Source of the DNA: Halanaerobiaceae bacterium
GTDB taxonomy: Bacteria; Bacillota_F; Halanaerobiia; Halanaerobiales; CSSED10-376
DNA: 10,116 bases
Reading direction: 5' to 3'
NCBI GenBank assembly: GCA_003557445.1
Contig: PWOK01000099.1
Span: 1 to 10,116, forward strand
Shown: piece by piece, positions 1 to 8,859 of the stretch
Numbering within the stretch: position 1 is the first letter of the stretch
Layout: each line of letters begins with the position of its first letter
Made by a program: the position numbers and the translations under genes
Notes under the pieces: generated by a model
The model's input: the letters and a program-made list of their open reading frames with translations, nothing else
Databases searched by the model: none
What the model was told of the DNA's origin: nothing

Positions 1-45
1 ATTTAAAAATACTAAAATATATAAAAATAAACAAAGGTAATTTTA

Positions 46-900
46 TCATGATATATTTCTAAAACCTTCTCCCATAACTTCCTGTGCCCCTGTAATTACA
101 ACAAATGCCTTTTTATCAACTTCATATACCAGATTTTTTAGTTTTGAAACCTCTGAACGGTTAATAATACAGAGCAACACCTGTCTTTCCTGGTCTGTAT
201 AGCCCCCAATTCCTTTTATTGAAGTTAATCCTCTGTCAAGGTCTTTTAAAATTTTATTTTTAATTTGTAAACTATTATCAGAGATAATAATACACATTTT
301 GCTGATATAAGGGCCTTCCTGAATTATATCAATAGTTTTGCTGACAATAAAAATAGTAATAACAGCATTTAAAGCCACTTCTATATTAAATACTATTCCG
401 GCTATAATTACAATTATACCATCAATTATTAATAAGGCCCTACCTGAAGTAATGTCAAAAAAATGATTCAAAATACGGGCCGCCATATCAGTTCCACCTG
501 TAGTCCCCTTACAGCGAAAAACCAGTCCTACTCCCAGACCAATTATTACACCACCATATATAGAAGCCAGTAATAAATCTTCAGTTAAGGCCAGGGTTAA
601 AGGTTGCAGTATATCAATCAGAACTGATAATAAAACAATTCCATAAATACTCCTGCTAACAAAAGAAATCCCGTGAGTTTTTAAAGAAACTATAAATAAA
701 GGAATACTTAAAATCAGCATCATTAATCCTACAGGAATATTAAAAAGGTGAAATATAATAATTGATAGGCCACTAACTCCCCCGGCAGCTATCCTGTTGG
801 GAATTAAAAACAGGGTTAAACCCAGAGCAGTAATTATAATACCTGTTGTTAAGCCTATAAATTCAACTATTACCTTTTTATTAATCCATCTTTTGATCAT
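46..900 (-). CDS. YitT family membrane protein (DUF161 + DUF2179)
   Basis: This 284-residue protein has the YitT layout: an N-terminal multi-pass membrane part, then a soluble C-terminal DUF2179 domain. Hydrophobic segments are visible near residues 10-33, 43-73, 84-104, 109-128 and 154-190. Two glycine-rich family motifs stand out, GGVSGLS at 40-46 and GTTGGTD at 132-138. The DUF2179 part (about 195-280) includes the run GLTSIKGIGGYT and ends in ITGAQEVMGEGF. Family members are inner-membrane proteins whose substrate is mostly unknown, so no transport role is assigned. The ATG start lies 6 bases after the tagA stop, and an AAAGGATGG ribosome binding site sits inside the end of tagA, so translation is probably coupled. 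It is the last gene of the operon in view. The 45 bases after its stop hold no hairpin terminator, so transcription may continue past the left edge. Family assignment is confident; function is not known. Confidence 0.9.
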   Translation of the reverse strand: MIKRWINKKVIVEFIGLTTGIIITALGLTLFLIPNRIAAGGVSGLSIIIFHLFNIPVGLMMLILSIPLFIVSLKTHGISFVSRSIYGIVLLSVLIDILQPLTLALTEDLLLASIYGGVIIGLGVGLVFRCKGTTGGTDMAARILNHFFDITSGRALLIIDGIIVIIAGIVFNIEVALNAVITIFIVSKTIDIIQEGPYISKMCIIISDNSLQIKNKILKDLDRGLTSIKGIGGYTDQERQVLLCIINRSEVSKLKNLVYEVDKKAFVVITGAQEVMGEGFRNIS

Positions 901-906
901 AATTAT

Positions 907-1650
907 CTAACCATCCTTTAAAAATTCAACTATAACCAGGTATACAAATCTGGGTAAAGCTAAAGTCCGGCCAATTCTTGAGGGTTCTTTAAACAGACGG
1001 TATAACCATTCAAGACAGGCTTTCTGCATCCACAGTGGTGCTCGTTTTGCTTTTCCGGCCAGAATATCAAAACTTCCACCAACTGTCATCCCCACTTTTA
1101 TGTCCAGGATATCAATATATTTATCAAGAAATTTTTCCTGTAGGGGTACACCCATCCCCACAAATAAAATATCCGGTTTTTCTTTGTTTATTTTTTTAAT
1201 TACTTTTTTTTGCTGTTTTTGATTTAAATAACCATGGTGAAAACCACAAATATTTATTCCCTGATATTCTTTAGTAATATTTTTGCAGGCCTTAGATGCT
1301 ATTCCCGGTTTTCCCCCCAGTAAAAATATACTATATTTTTTTTTAACTGCTATTGAAAATAAATTTTTCATAAGGTCAAATCCGGCTACTCTTTCTGAAA
1401 AAGAAACACCACTCAAAATACGGGAAGCAATTACAATCCCCGCCCCATCTGGTATGGCCAGATCAGCATTATTTAATATGCGGGCAAGTTCCTGATCATT
1501 CTGGGCTCTTACTACAATCTCTGCATTGGGAGTAACTACCATAAAACTATTTTTACTGTTCATCTTAATATGATCTTCGATCATTTTACCTGCTTTTAGC
1601 ATATCCACATTATTTATTTTAATATTCAATATTTCAACTTTTCCCGGCAT
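907..1650 (-). CDS. tagA: GT26 family glycosyltransferase, TagA/WecG type (probable N-acetylmannosaminyltransferase)
   Basis: A 247-residue WecG/TagA/CpsF family (GT26) enzyme. Characterised TagA enzymes move ManNAc from UDP-ManNAc to undecaprenyl-diphosphate-GlcNAc on the cytoplasmic face of the membrane, the second step in making wall teichoic acid and related secondary polymers. Family hallmarks are TPNAE at 40-44, IPDGAG at 66-71 with the likely catalytic Asp68, VGMGVPLQEKF in the middle, and the C-terminal block with GGSFDILAGKAKRAP and WLYRLFKEPSRIGR, which in TagA helps membrane attachment. The chosen ATG is preceded by AAGGTGA with an 8-base spacer. A GTG four codons upstream (1662) would give a longer frame but lies inside that ribosome binding site. 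It follows csaB by 16 bases. Sugar specificity is inferred from the family and the csaB neighbour; it could use a different UDP-hexosamine. Confidence 0.9.
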   Translation of the reverse strand: MPGKVEILNIKINNVDMLKAGKMIEDHIKMNSKNSFMVVTPNAEIVVRAQNDQELARILNNADLAIPDGAGIVIASRILSGVSFSERVAGFDLMKNLFSIAVKKKYSIFLLGGKPGIASKACKNITKEYQGINICGFHHGYLNQKQQKKVIKKINKEKPDILFVGMGVPLQEKFLDKYIDILDIKVGMTVGGSFDILAGKAKRAPLWMQKACLEWLYRLFKEPSRIGRTLALPRFVYLVIVEFLKDG

Positions 1651-1666
1651 AACAATTTTCACCTTT

Positions 1667-2746
1667 TTATATGATTTTTAAAACAGATTGAACATTATTT
1701 AAAGATTTTTTATGGAATTTTTTTACCATGTTTTCCAGTTCTATTGCAAAATCCTCTCTTTTTAACCAGCTATTTTTTATTATATCTTCCCATCCTTCAA
1801 GATTATTAAATTCTGTCATTGAAAAACTATAATTGTTTTTAAATAATTCCAAAAAACTATCAGTTTTAGGATCATAACTTATACCAACAAAAGGAGTCCT
1901 GTTTAAAGCTGCAAATATCAATGAATGCAACCTGACCCCTATTAAAAAATCAACCTGAGAAAAAATTTTTATCATATCAAGTGGATTATTCTGTTCAGAG
2001 ATTATTTTACATTCAGTGTCTATAAGGGTTTCCAGTTTTTTGCTAATTTGATAATCCTGGCTGTAATAAAGGGGTAAAATCAGAACTTCAGTACTGGCAA
2101 ACTTAATTATATAATTGATCATCTGTGCAAGTTTTTCCAGATAGTTATTTTTTCCCCAGGGCCTTATGGAAACACCCAGAACTGGTTTTGTTTTGTTTTT
2201 ATTAATCTCTATTTTTCTTTTTTTTATCTGTTCAATATCAATAGAAAAAACAGGGTCAACTGTCTCTTTTATTTTTTTCTCATTTACACCCATTTTGATT
2301 AATAAATCAAAAGATCTTCTATCCCTTACTGATACCAGCTGACACCTGTTTAATGTCCAGCTGATTAATTTTTTATAATAATTATTATTTACAGGACCTA
2401 TACCCTGAGCATAAATAACTGTTTTTTTGTTCATTAATTGAGCCAGTAGTATTAAACCCAGATAATAGGGTATTGATTTCCACCCGGTAATATCCTGTAT
2501 TAAACTACCTCCTCCACTTATAAACAAATCACTCTTTTTAATATTATTAATTATTTGATAAAGATTGGTGCATTTTATTGCTTTTACATTATATGTTTCA
2601 GCAGTAAATTGAGGTGAGGAAGATAAAACTACAATTTCCGGAGTTTTAATCTTTATCTGCTTAAAAGCAGATATTATTCCCTTAAGGATTGCTTCATCTC
2701 CCAGATTATTATATCCATAATATCCGGAAATAACAACTCTCTTCAT
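1667..2746 (-). CDS. csaB: polysaccharide pyruvyl transferase CsaB
   Basis: A 359-residue protein of the polysaccharide pyruvyl transferase family, CsaB subfamily. CsaB transfers pyruvate from phosphoenolpyruvate to a ManNAc residue of a secondary cell-wall polymer precursor, and the resulting ketal is the ligand bound by SLH domains. Visible features are the N-terminal signature SGYYGYNNLGDEAIL (7-21), SGGGSLIQD (77-85), YAQGIGPV (112-119), the second-domain opening GVSIRPWG (191-198), and GVRLHSL (270-276) followed by GISYDPK (288-294), the nucleotide-sugar-binding-like C-terminal fold. The chosen ATG has GAGGTGA five bases upstream; a GTG at 2755 falls inside that ribosome binding site. 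The stop codon of the preceding DUF5693 gene is also inside the site, so the two are probably translationally coupled. Adjacent tagA supports a shared polymer pathway. Assignment is confident; the exact acceptor sugar is inferred. Confidence 0.92.
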   Translation of the reverse strand: MKRVVISGYYGYNNLGDEAILKGIISAFKQIKIKTPEIVVLSSSPQFTAETYNVKAIKCTNLYQIINNIKKSDLFISGGGSLIQDITGWKSIPYYLGLILLAQLMNKKTVIYAQGIGPVNNNYYKKLISWTLNRCQLVSVRDRRSFDLLIKMGVNEKKIKETVDPVFSIDIEQIKKRKIEINKNKTKPVLGVSIRPWGKNNYLEKLAQMINYIIKFASTEVLILPLYYSQDYQISKKLETLIDTECKIISEQNNPLDMIKIFSQVDFLIGVRLHSLIFAALNRTPFVGISYDPKTDSFLELFKNNYSFSMTEFNNLEGWEDIIKNSWLKREDFAIELENMVKKFHKKSLNNVQSVLKII

Positions 2747-2751
2747 CTTTC

Positions 2752-4377
2752 TCACCTCAATTTTTGTACATATTTAATTATAAATAAATATAGAAAGGCA
2801 AAAATCAATCCCAGCCATAAACCATTAAATGTTCTGATAAATGATACTGAAAGAGGAACATGTATATGAATAAAAGAATTTAAAATATTCACAGGAGCTA
2901 TTGAGCCTAAAATAACCATAATAATAAAACCAAAAGAGAATTTAAGTTTTTCCTGAAAATAAATACTTAAAAACAAAAAAGGAAATCCTATTAAAAAATC
3001 TTTAAATCTGGGACGAACAAATAAATATCTGTCAAGCAAGTCTCTGAATTGCCTTTCCAGCAATGAAACTGAAATAAATGGTTCATTTCCTGTTCTGGAA
3101 ATATAAAAAAATATTATCATCAAAACTGATAAAGATAGTAATATATATTTTAATCTAAAGATTGATCTTATGTTTCTTAAATCAATCGGTTTTTTTTGTG
3201 AATACTTATAAATCATATAAATCCCAATTATAATTAAAGGCAATAAAAAGGATAATTTTACTCCTCTAAATTGTTCAATATTTAACAAAAAAACAATATG
3301 GTGTAAAACTGCAGCACTTAAAAAACTACCTGTGAATGTTATACCAATAATCCTCAAAAATATATATTTTTTTTCCTGTAATAACTGACTGACCACTGCC
3401 AGGATAGGAAAAATTAAAACACTGCTTAAAGCCAGAATCTGTCTGAGTATTATTTCCTGACCACTAAAAAAGAGAGCAATAATCATAATATAAGAGAAAC
3501 AAAAAATGATTTTCCTTTTGTTTTTCCATCCTGTTAATTGTTCCAGTAATAGGATACCTGCTGAAATAATTCCAGAAGCTATTATCAATAAAAAAAGAAA
3601 AGAATTTCGAAAATAAGGATAATTTGAGGCTTGACCTGTAGTAAAACCCCTCTCTTCAAGTTTTGTTTTTAATGAGGATATATATTCTAAGTTTTTCTGC
3701 AGGGGTTCCCCCTCTTCCCCCTTTAAATAAGGATTCAAATATAAGACACGAACATTTCTTTCAGTTACAGCTCTGACATATCTCTGTATCACCATTTCTA
3801 CAGGATATTTTTGTTTATCACTATCAGAAATACCATGAACCCTCAAAACATTATAATCAAGAAGTTTAGATAACTGAGCAGACCCTTCCTGATAATTAAG
3901 AAAATATTCTATTTTTCCATATTTTATATTATTATCATTTAAAACCCGGGCCAGTTTTTCTATTAACAGTGGACCATTTCCTTGATCTCCTGTTATCTCT
4001 TTCCCTGAAAACATAATTAAATGGGGGGACATTGATTCTAAAAAATCCAATTTATATTCAGTATTACTTTCGATATCAATAAATACCGGTATAACCATCA
4101 GTCCGGCATTTTTAATTTCTTCTATTTTTTTTTGATCAAATTCTGCTAATAATCTCTGTTCATTAACGGCTATAGCCGTTAATCCCTGTTTTTTTAATTT
4201 TTTTAAGATATCATTTCTATTTTTATTTTCATCCATTAACAAATCAATTTGAGTCTCTTCCATTATTAGTTCTATTTTATTATTACTTGATTCAAGATTA
4301 AACCTCTGAATAAAATTAATTGATGAAACCACTAAAGCCAGGAATATTAAAAAATATAATATATTTTTTTTGTTCAT
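2752..4377 (-). CDS. DUF5693 family polytopic membrane protein, function unknown
   Basis: A 541-residue protein that fits the DUF5693 family, often found beside csaB; no biochemical function is known to me. One N-terminal membrane segment (about 7-23) is followed by a soluble, probably extracytoplasmic domain (about 30-255) with alternating strands and helices, including KKLKKQGLTAIAVNEQRLL, AGLMVIPVF and NVRVLYLNPYLKG, which looks like a barrel-type fold. After it come roughly nine hydrophobic segments, near 258-280, 289-307, 312-332, 340-365, 374-391, 409-427, 459-474, 480-500 and 517-536. The loop VRPRFKDFLIGFP at 454-466 is the most family-like motif. The ATG follows the upstream stop directly (TAAATG), with AGGAAG as ribosome binding site. 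Position between an LmeA-like protein and csaB suggests a role in envelope polymer export, assembly or lipid handling, but this is inference only. Family call from memory of motif style, not a search. Confidence 0.78.
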   Translation of the reverse strand: MNKKNILYFLIFLALVVSSINFIQRFNLESSNNKIELIMEETQIDLLMDENKNRNDILKKLKKQGLTAIAVNEQRLLAEFDQKKIEEIKNAGLMVIPVFIDIESNTEYKLDFLESMSPHLIMFSGKEITGDQGNGPLLIEKLARVLNDNNIKYGKIEYFLNYQEGSAQLSKLLDYNVLRVHGISDSDKQKYPVEMVIQRYVRAVTERNVRVLYLNPYLKGEEGEPLQKNLEYISSLKTKLEERGFTTGQASNYPYFRNSFLFLLIIASGIISAGILLLEQLTGWKNKRKIIFCFSYIMIIALFFSGQEIILRQILALSSVLIFPILAVVSQLLQEKKYIFLRIIGITFTGSFLSAAVLHHIVFLLNIEQFRGVKLSFLLPLIIIGIYMIYKYSQKKPIDLRNIRSIFRLKYILLSLSVLMIIFFYISRTGNEPFISVSLLERQFRDLLDRYLFVRPRFKDFLIGFPFLFLSIYFQEKLKFSFGFIIMVILGSIAPVNILNSFIHIHVPLSVSFIRTFNGLWLGLIFAFLYLFIIKYVQKLR

Positions 4378-5082
4378 TTAACTTCCTGCCTCTCCAGCAA
4401 AAACACCTGAAAGAATTCTGATTTGACCTGCTTCTATTTTGATCTGTTCAAGATTAACAGGAAAATTTAGTTGTTCAAGTTCCAGAGTAAACCCCAGATC
4501 CAGATCTTTAATTATATTTTCCATAATAACCCGGGAAAAAGAAAAGTCCTCTATTTTAATATTTTCAGGAATAAATTTAACTACATTATTTTTTTCCAGA
4601 TTAATATTACCTGTAAGCTGGAGATTAAAACTGGAGTCAAAAAACATAATATATCCTTCAAGAAAAATTTGTTCTGGATTTAAAATTACTTTTAACTGTT
4701 CAATACCTGTGTCCTGTTGTGATAAATAAGAATTTAAATTGTCTTCCTTTATTACAATATTTAAATCAGTATTTTCACCATTTATTCTATTGTTTTCAAT
4801 ATATAAATCATCATAATAGGCCCTTATATCATGAAGAGTAAATCCCTCTACAACAATTTCATCAGCCTTTATTATAGCATTATCAGCCCGTAAAAATAAT
4901 AATTTCCAGGCAGGAAAAGCACTTACATGAACTTCCAGATTGCTAATACTATCAGCATCTTCCTCTATTGCCTGTCTTATCTGTCTGGACACATATCCAG
5001 GTAAAAACAACTGAATAAAAAAATATAAAAATAAAATAATAACCAGCAGCCAGAATATTTTTTTACCCGATATTTTTCTCAT
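4378..5082 (-). CDS. DUF2993 (LmeA-like) membrane-anchored lipid-binding-type protein
   Basis: A 234-residue protein with one hydrophobic N-terminal segment (about 9-27), most likely an uncleaved anchor or signal, then an extracytoplasmic beta-rich domain. The LPGYVSRQIRQAI stretch after the anchor, the FPAWKLLFLRADNAIIKADEIVVEG region (by parts, 56-80) and the late block GNINLEKNNVVKFIPENI fit DUF2993, the family of mycobacterial LmeA. LmeA binds phospholipid and helps lipomannan maturation; structurally the family resembles tubular lipid-binding proteins. The ATG is 4 bases after the prfB stop, with AAAGGA in the prfB tail as ribosome binding site. The stop abuts the next start with no gap. 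In this context it may bind lipids or lipid-linked polymer at the outer face of the membrane, but no substrate can be read from sequence. Beta-strand hydrophobic alternation could also fit another lipid-transfer fold. Confidence 0.75.
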   Translation of the reverse strand: MRKISGKKIFWLLVIILFLYFFIQLFLPGYVSRQIRQAIEEDADSISNLEVHVSAFPAWKLLFLRADNAIIKADEIVVEGFTLHDIRAYYDDLYIENNRINGENTDLNIVIKEDNLNSYLSQQDTGIEQLKVILNPEQIFLEGYIMFFDSSFNLQLTGNINLEKNNVVKFIPENIKIEDFSFSRVIMENIIKDLDLGFTLELEQLNFPVNLEQIKIEAGQIRILSGVFAGEAGS

Positions 5083-5086
5083 GATA

Positions 5087-6191
5087 TTATTTTCCTTTCA
5101 TTTTTAAATAAGCTTCAATAAAATCATCTATCTCTCCATCAAGAACTTTATCTACATTACCTTCCTGTTGTTCAGTACGGTGATCCTTTATTAATTTATA
5201 GGGGTGTAAAACATAAGACCTGATTTGGCTGCCCCAGGCAATTTCTTTATGCTCTCCTCTTAATTCTTCGATTTTTTCAGCCTGGGCATCTTCTTTCATT
5301 TCCAGAAGCCTTGATTTTAATATTTTCATGGCCATTTTTTTGTTCTTATGCTGAGAACGCTCATTCTGGCACTGGACAACAGTACCTGTAGGTTTATGAG
5401 TAATCCTGACTGCAGAATCTGTTTTGTTTACATGCTGACCTCCAGCACCACTGGCCCGGTAGGTCTCAATTTTTAAATCAGATTCATCTATATCTATTTC
5501 AATATCTTCATCTATTTCAGGCAAAACATCAACTGAAGCAAAAGAAGTATGTCTCCTTCCAGAAGAATCAAAAGGAGATATTCTAACAAGCCGGTGAACC
5601 CCTCTTTCTCCTTTCAAATAACCAAAACTATAATCTCCTTCAATCAAAAGGGTAGCGCTTTTAATACCGGCTTCTTCACCGGACATCAAATCAAGAAGGC
5701 TGATTTTATAATTTTCTTTTTCTGCCCAACGGGTATACATTCTTAAAAGCATCTCTGCCCAATCCTGAGATTCTGTACCTCCTGCTCCTGGATTTATAGA
5801 TAATAAAGCATTATTTTTATCATATTTACCACCAAGCCTGATTTTTAATTCTCTTTTGTCAAGTTCTTTCTTTAATTTATCAAGGGTATCAATTATTTCC
5901 TGATCAAGGTCTACTGTATCATCTTCCTCCATCAATTCCAGATAAACCTCAATTTCATCTATTTGTTCCTGAAATGATTCAATAAAATCTATCCTTTTTT
6001 TTAAATCATCAAGTTTCCTGGCTGTTTTTTGGGCTTCTGTATTATCATCCCAGAAATCCGGTTCAGCCATTTTTTTCTGCAACTTTTTACTCCGTTTTTT
6101 TAAATTATCACTGTCAAAGTAAATCCCTCAATTCAGAAAATCTTTCTTTAATTTGACCGAGTTCCTCTTTAAAATTACTGACTACTGACAT
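5087..6191 (-). CDS. prfB: peptide chain release factor 2 (programmed +1 frameshift)
   Basis: RF2 recognises UGA and UAA stop codons and triggers peptide release on the ribosome. The gene is read in two frames. An ATG at 6191, with AAGGAGAG upstream, opens a 25-codon reading frame (MSVVSNFKEELGQIKERFSE then LRDLL) ending at an in-frame TGA (6116-6114). Slipping forward one base at CTT-TGA-C continues as LDSDNLKKRSKKLQKKMAEP to a stop at 5087, giving 367 residues, close to the usual RF2 length. The SPF codon-recognition motif falls at 205-207 and GGQ at 250-252, the same numbers as in E. coli RF2; residue 246 is Ala rather than the Thr of E. coli K-12. The frame beginning at the internal Met at 6082 would lack the N-terminal helices and is a truncation artefact. 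It lies 33 bases after secA, the usual Firmicutes order, and 4 bases before the DUF2993 gene. Confidence 0.97.
6113..6129 (-). promoter_or_regulatory. prfB: prfB programmed +1 frameshift site
   Basis: Read on the minus strand the site is GAGGGATTTACTTTGAC. The slippery codon CTT is followed by TGA and then C, the conserved RF2 autoregulatory arrangement: low RF2 leaves the UGA unread and lets the ribosome slip to GAC. Upstream is a Shine-Dalgarno-like GAGGG. In E. coli the stimulator is AGGGGG three bases before CTT; here the purine run is shorter and followed by ATTTA, so pairing to 16S rRNA should be weaker. Reading of the slip is certain from the two joined frames; efficiency cannot be judged. 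Confidence 0.93.
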
Positions 6192-6197
6192 ATATAT

Positions 6198-6205
6198 CTC
6201 TCCTT
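6198..6205 (-). promoter_or_regulatory. prfB ribosome binding site
   Basis: AAGGAGAG lies 6 bases before the ATG at 6191. It fixes the true prfB start upstream of the frameshift and shows that the internal Met at 6082 is not the start. Confidence 0.85.
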
Positions 6206-6224
6206 ATTAATATTTTAGATCTTT

Positions 6225-8798
6225 TTATCTGCCACAACAACGCTTGTATTTATCTCCACTTCCACAGGGACAGGGATCATTACGTCCAGGTTCTTCTGGT
6301 TTTACAACAGTTTGCTGTTTTTGTTTTCGATTGGTCTGTTGTTGTCTCCTGCCAGATGTTCTCCTTCTGCTGGAGAACATATCAGATATATCTTTATTTT
6401 CATAATCCAGATCATCAGATTTTCTGGATTCAATTGAAATTCTGTTATCTTTAACTTCAACCTGGAATATAGTTTTAACAATATCTTCTCTGATAGAACT
6501 GGTCATTTCATTAAACATATCAAATGATTCAAATTTATATTCTGTTAAGGGATCTTTCTGACCATAAGCTCTTAACCCTATACCCTGTCTTAATTGTACC
6601 ATATTATCCAGATGGGACATCCATTTTCTATCAATAATTCTTAAGGATATTTGTTTTGCCAGTTGATTCATTAAATCTGTTCCCAGATTATCTTCTTTTT
6701 TATCATAACTATTATGGGCCAGGTCATAAATATACTGATTAATTTCATTTCTACTTTTTTCTTTTAATTTATCTTCCTCAATTTGTTTATAAAACCTGAA
6801 TTGTTTTAAGTGTTGAACCAAACCTTCAATATCCCAGTCATCAGGATGAATATCTTCAGACAAATACATATCCAGTATATCTTCAATAACATTATCCAGC
6901 ATACCAATTATTCTTTCTTTGATACTGTCTGTAAACAGTACTTCCTGTCTCTGTTCATACATAACTTTTCTTTGTTTATTTAAAACATCATCATAACGAA
7001 GAATATTTTTACGGATATCAAAATTTCGCCCCTCTACCTTCTTTTGAGCCCTTTCAATTGACTTAGTAATCATTTTATGCTCAATTGGTTTATCCTCATC
7101 TATGCCTATTTTATCCAGTAGAGAGCTTATATTATCTGAGCCAAACAATCTTAACAGGTCATCCTCAAGAGAAACATAAAACTGGGATGAACCTGGATCA
7201 CCCTGACGTCCTGATCTACCTCTCAACTGGTTATCTATCCGTCTACTTTCATGTCTTTCAGTTCCCAGTACATGCAGACCTCCAAGTTCTTTAACTCCTT
7301 CTCCCAGAACAATATCTGTTCCCCGGCCTGCCATATTGGTGGCAATTGTAACACTATTTTTCTGACCTGCATTTTTAATAATTTCTGCCTCTCGTTCATG
7401 GTTTTTAGCATTTAATACTTCATGGGGAATACCTTCTCTTTTTAACATATTGCTTAATTTTTCCGATTTTTCTATATCTACAGTACCAACAAGTATAGGC
7501 TGGCCTTTTTCGTGTCTTTCAACAATATCTTTAACCACAGCTTTAAATTTAGTTCTCTCATCAATATATACTCTATCAGGTAGTTTTTCTCTCTGTAAAG
7601 GTCTATTTGTAGGAATGACAATTACTTCCATACCATATATTTTTATAAATTCCTCTTCTTCAGTCTTGGCTGTACCGGTCATACCGGCAAGTTTGTCATA
7701 CATACGGAAATAGTTCTGATGGGTTATACTGGCAAAAGTCTGACTTCCTCTTTTTACCATTACCCCTTCTTTAGCTTCAATAGCCTGATGAAGTCCTTCA
7801 CTAAAACGGCGACCATCCATAACTCTTCCGGTAAACTCATCAACTATTTTTATTTCACCATTTTTAACAATATAATCACGGTCTTTTTTCATCAAAGTAT
7901 GAGCCTTTAAAGCCTGCTTTAGCTGGTGGTTTAACTGAATATTTTGGTCATCATAAAGATTATCAATTCCCAGCATTTTTTCAACTCTTTCCACACCTTC
8001 TTCAGTTAAATTAACAATATTATTCTTTTCTTCAATTTCATAATCTCTATCTTTTACAAGGCGGGGAATTATTCTATTATATTTTTTGTACCTGGAAGTC
8101 TTTTCCTGAACAGGTCCTGAAATTATTAAGGGGGTTCTGGCTTCATCAATTAAAATACTGTCCACCTCATCAAGTATAGCATAAGAATGACCTCTCTGAA
8201 CAACCCTATCAGGATCATTTGCCATATTATCCCTTAGATAATCAAAACCAAATTCATTATTTGTCCCATAAGTCACATCTGCTTTATAAGCTTTTTTGCG
8301 TTCTTGAGAAGGCATATTATTTGAAATAACTCCCACTGATAATCCTAAAAATTCATATATCTGACCCATCCATTCACTGTCACGTTTTGCTAGATAATCA
8401 TTTACAGTAACTACATGAACACCTTCACCGGTCAAAGCATTTAAATATACAGGTAAAGTTGCTACAAGAGTTTTACCTTCACCTGTTTTCATCTCAGCTA
8501 TTTTCCCCTGGTGTAAAACAATTCCACCCATTAATTGTACATCATAATGGCGAAATTGTTCTTCTGTTGAACGTTGAGCTGCCTCCCTTACCACTGCAAA
8601 GGCTTCAGGCAAAAGTTCATCAAGGGTTTCTCCATCTCTATAACGCTGTTTAAATTCATCTGTTTTGGCTTTGAGTTCAGAATCAGTTAATTTTTTTATT
8701 TCCGGTTCCAGTGAATTTATTTCTTCAACTACAGGTTCCATTTTATCCAGTTCAATTTTATTGGGATCCATAAAAAAACTTTTAATCAATTCTAACAT
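6225..8798 (-). CDS. secA: protein translocase ATPase SecA
   Basis: SecA is the motor ATPase that pushes preproteins through the SecYEG channel at the cytoplasmic face of the membrane. The 857-residue protein is of normal length and intact. Walker A GEGKT is at 106-110, the Walker B/DEAD-type [15 protein letters not shown] starts at 210, the preprotein cross-linking domain lies about 221-360, the second motor domain carries [10 protein letters not shown] (487-496) and [13 protein letters not shown] (524-536), and the scaffold and helical-wing parts follow. The C-terminus ends with a Zn-binding SEC-C motif, [13 protein letters not shown], Cys843, 845, 854 and 855, after a Gln/Arg/Lys-rich linker. 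The ATG is favoured because GAGGTGAT lies 7 bases upstream; the GTG at 8810 that would add four residues is inside that site. It is the first gene of the operon and has a good promoter (8888-8860). No sign of the shorter accessory SecA2. Confidence 0.98.
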   Translation of the reverse strand: MLELIKSFFMDPNKIELDKMEPVVEEINSLEPEIKKLTDSELKAKTDEFKQRYRDGETLDELLPEAFAVVREAAQRSTEEQFRHYDVQLMGGIVLHQGKIAEMKTGEGKTLVATLPVYLNALTGEGVHVVTVNDYLAKRDSEWMGQIYEFLGLSVGVISNNMPSQERKKAYKADVTYGTNNEFGFDYLRDNMANDPDRVVQRGHSYAILDEVDSILIDEARTPLIISGPVQEKTSRYKKYNRIIPRLVKDRDYEIEEKNNIVNLTEEGVERVEKMLGIDNLYDDQNIQLNHQLKQALKAHTLMKKDRDYIVKNGEIKIVDEFTGRVMDGRRFSEGLHQAIEAKEGVMVKRGSQTFASITHQNYFRMYDKLAGMTGTAKTEEEEFIKIYGMEVIVIPTNRPLQREKLPDRVYIDERTKFKAVVKDIVERHEKGQPILVGTVDIEKSEKLSNMLKREGIPHEVLNAKNHEREAEIIKNAGQKNSVTIATNMAGRGTDIVLGEGVKELGGLHVLGTERHESRRIDNQLRGRSGRQGDPGSSQFYVSLEDDLLRLFGSDNISSLLDKIGIDEDKPIEHKMITKSIERAQKKVEGRNFDIRKNILRYDDVLNKQRKVMYEQRQEVLFTDSIKERIIGMLDNVIEDILDMYLSEDIHPDDWDIEGLVQHLKQFRFYKQIEEDKLKEKSRNEINQYIYDLAHNSYDKKEDNLGTDLMNQLAKQISLRIIDRKWMSHLDNMVQLRQGIGLRAYGQKDPLTEYKFESFDMFNEMTSSIREDIVKTIFQVEVKDNRISIESRKSDDLDYENKDISDMFSSRRRTSGRRQQQTNRKQKQQTVVKPEEPGRNDPCPCGSGDKYKRCCGR

Positions 8799-8805
8799 TT
8801 TTCCA

Positions 8806-8813
8806 ATCACCTC
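8806..8813 (-). promoter_or_regulatory. secA ribosome binding site
   Basis: GAGGTGAT matches eight bases of the complement of the 16S rRNA 3' end (GGAGGTGATC) and sits 7 bases before the ATG at 8798. It contains the alternative GTG, which argues against the longer frame. Confidence 0.85.
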
Positions 8814-8859
8814 TAATTATAAATATCGGATTATACCTGACAATATTTTACTGTGTTCT

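Noticed and set aside
1..45. A terminator after the YitT gene
   Set aside because: The 45 bases are AT-rich but contain no inverted repeat followed by a T-run on the minus strand.
5087..6082. 331-codon frame starting at an internal ATG as the complete prfB
   Set aside because: It lacks the N-terminal part of RF2; the 25-codon upstream frame with its own ribosome binding site joins it through CTT-TGA-C, giving the normal length and motif numbering.
7450..7713. Plus-strand open frames inside secA and other genes (for example 7450-7713, 8665-8904, 4439-4729, 1283-1495)
   Set aside because: They lie antisense to intact conserved genes, have no recognisable domains and no convincing ribosome binding sites, and are shadow frames.
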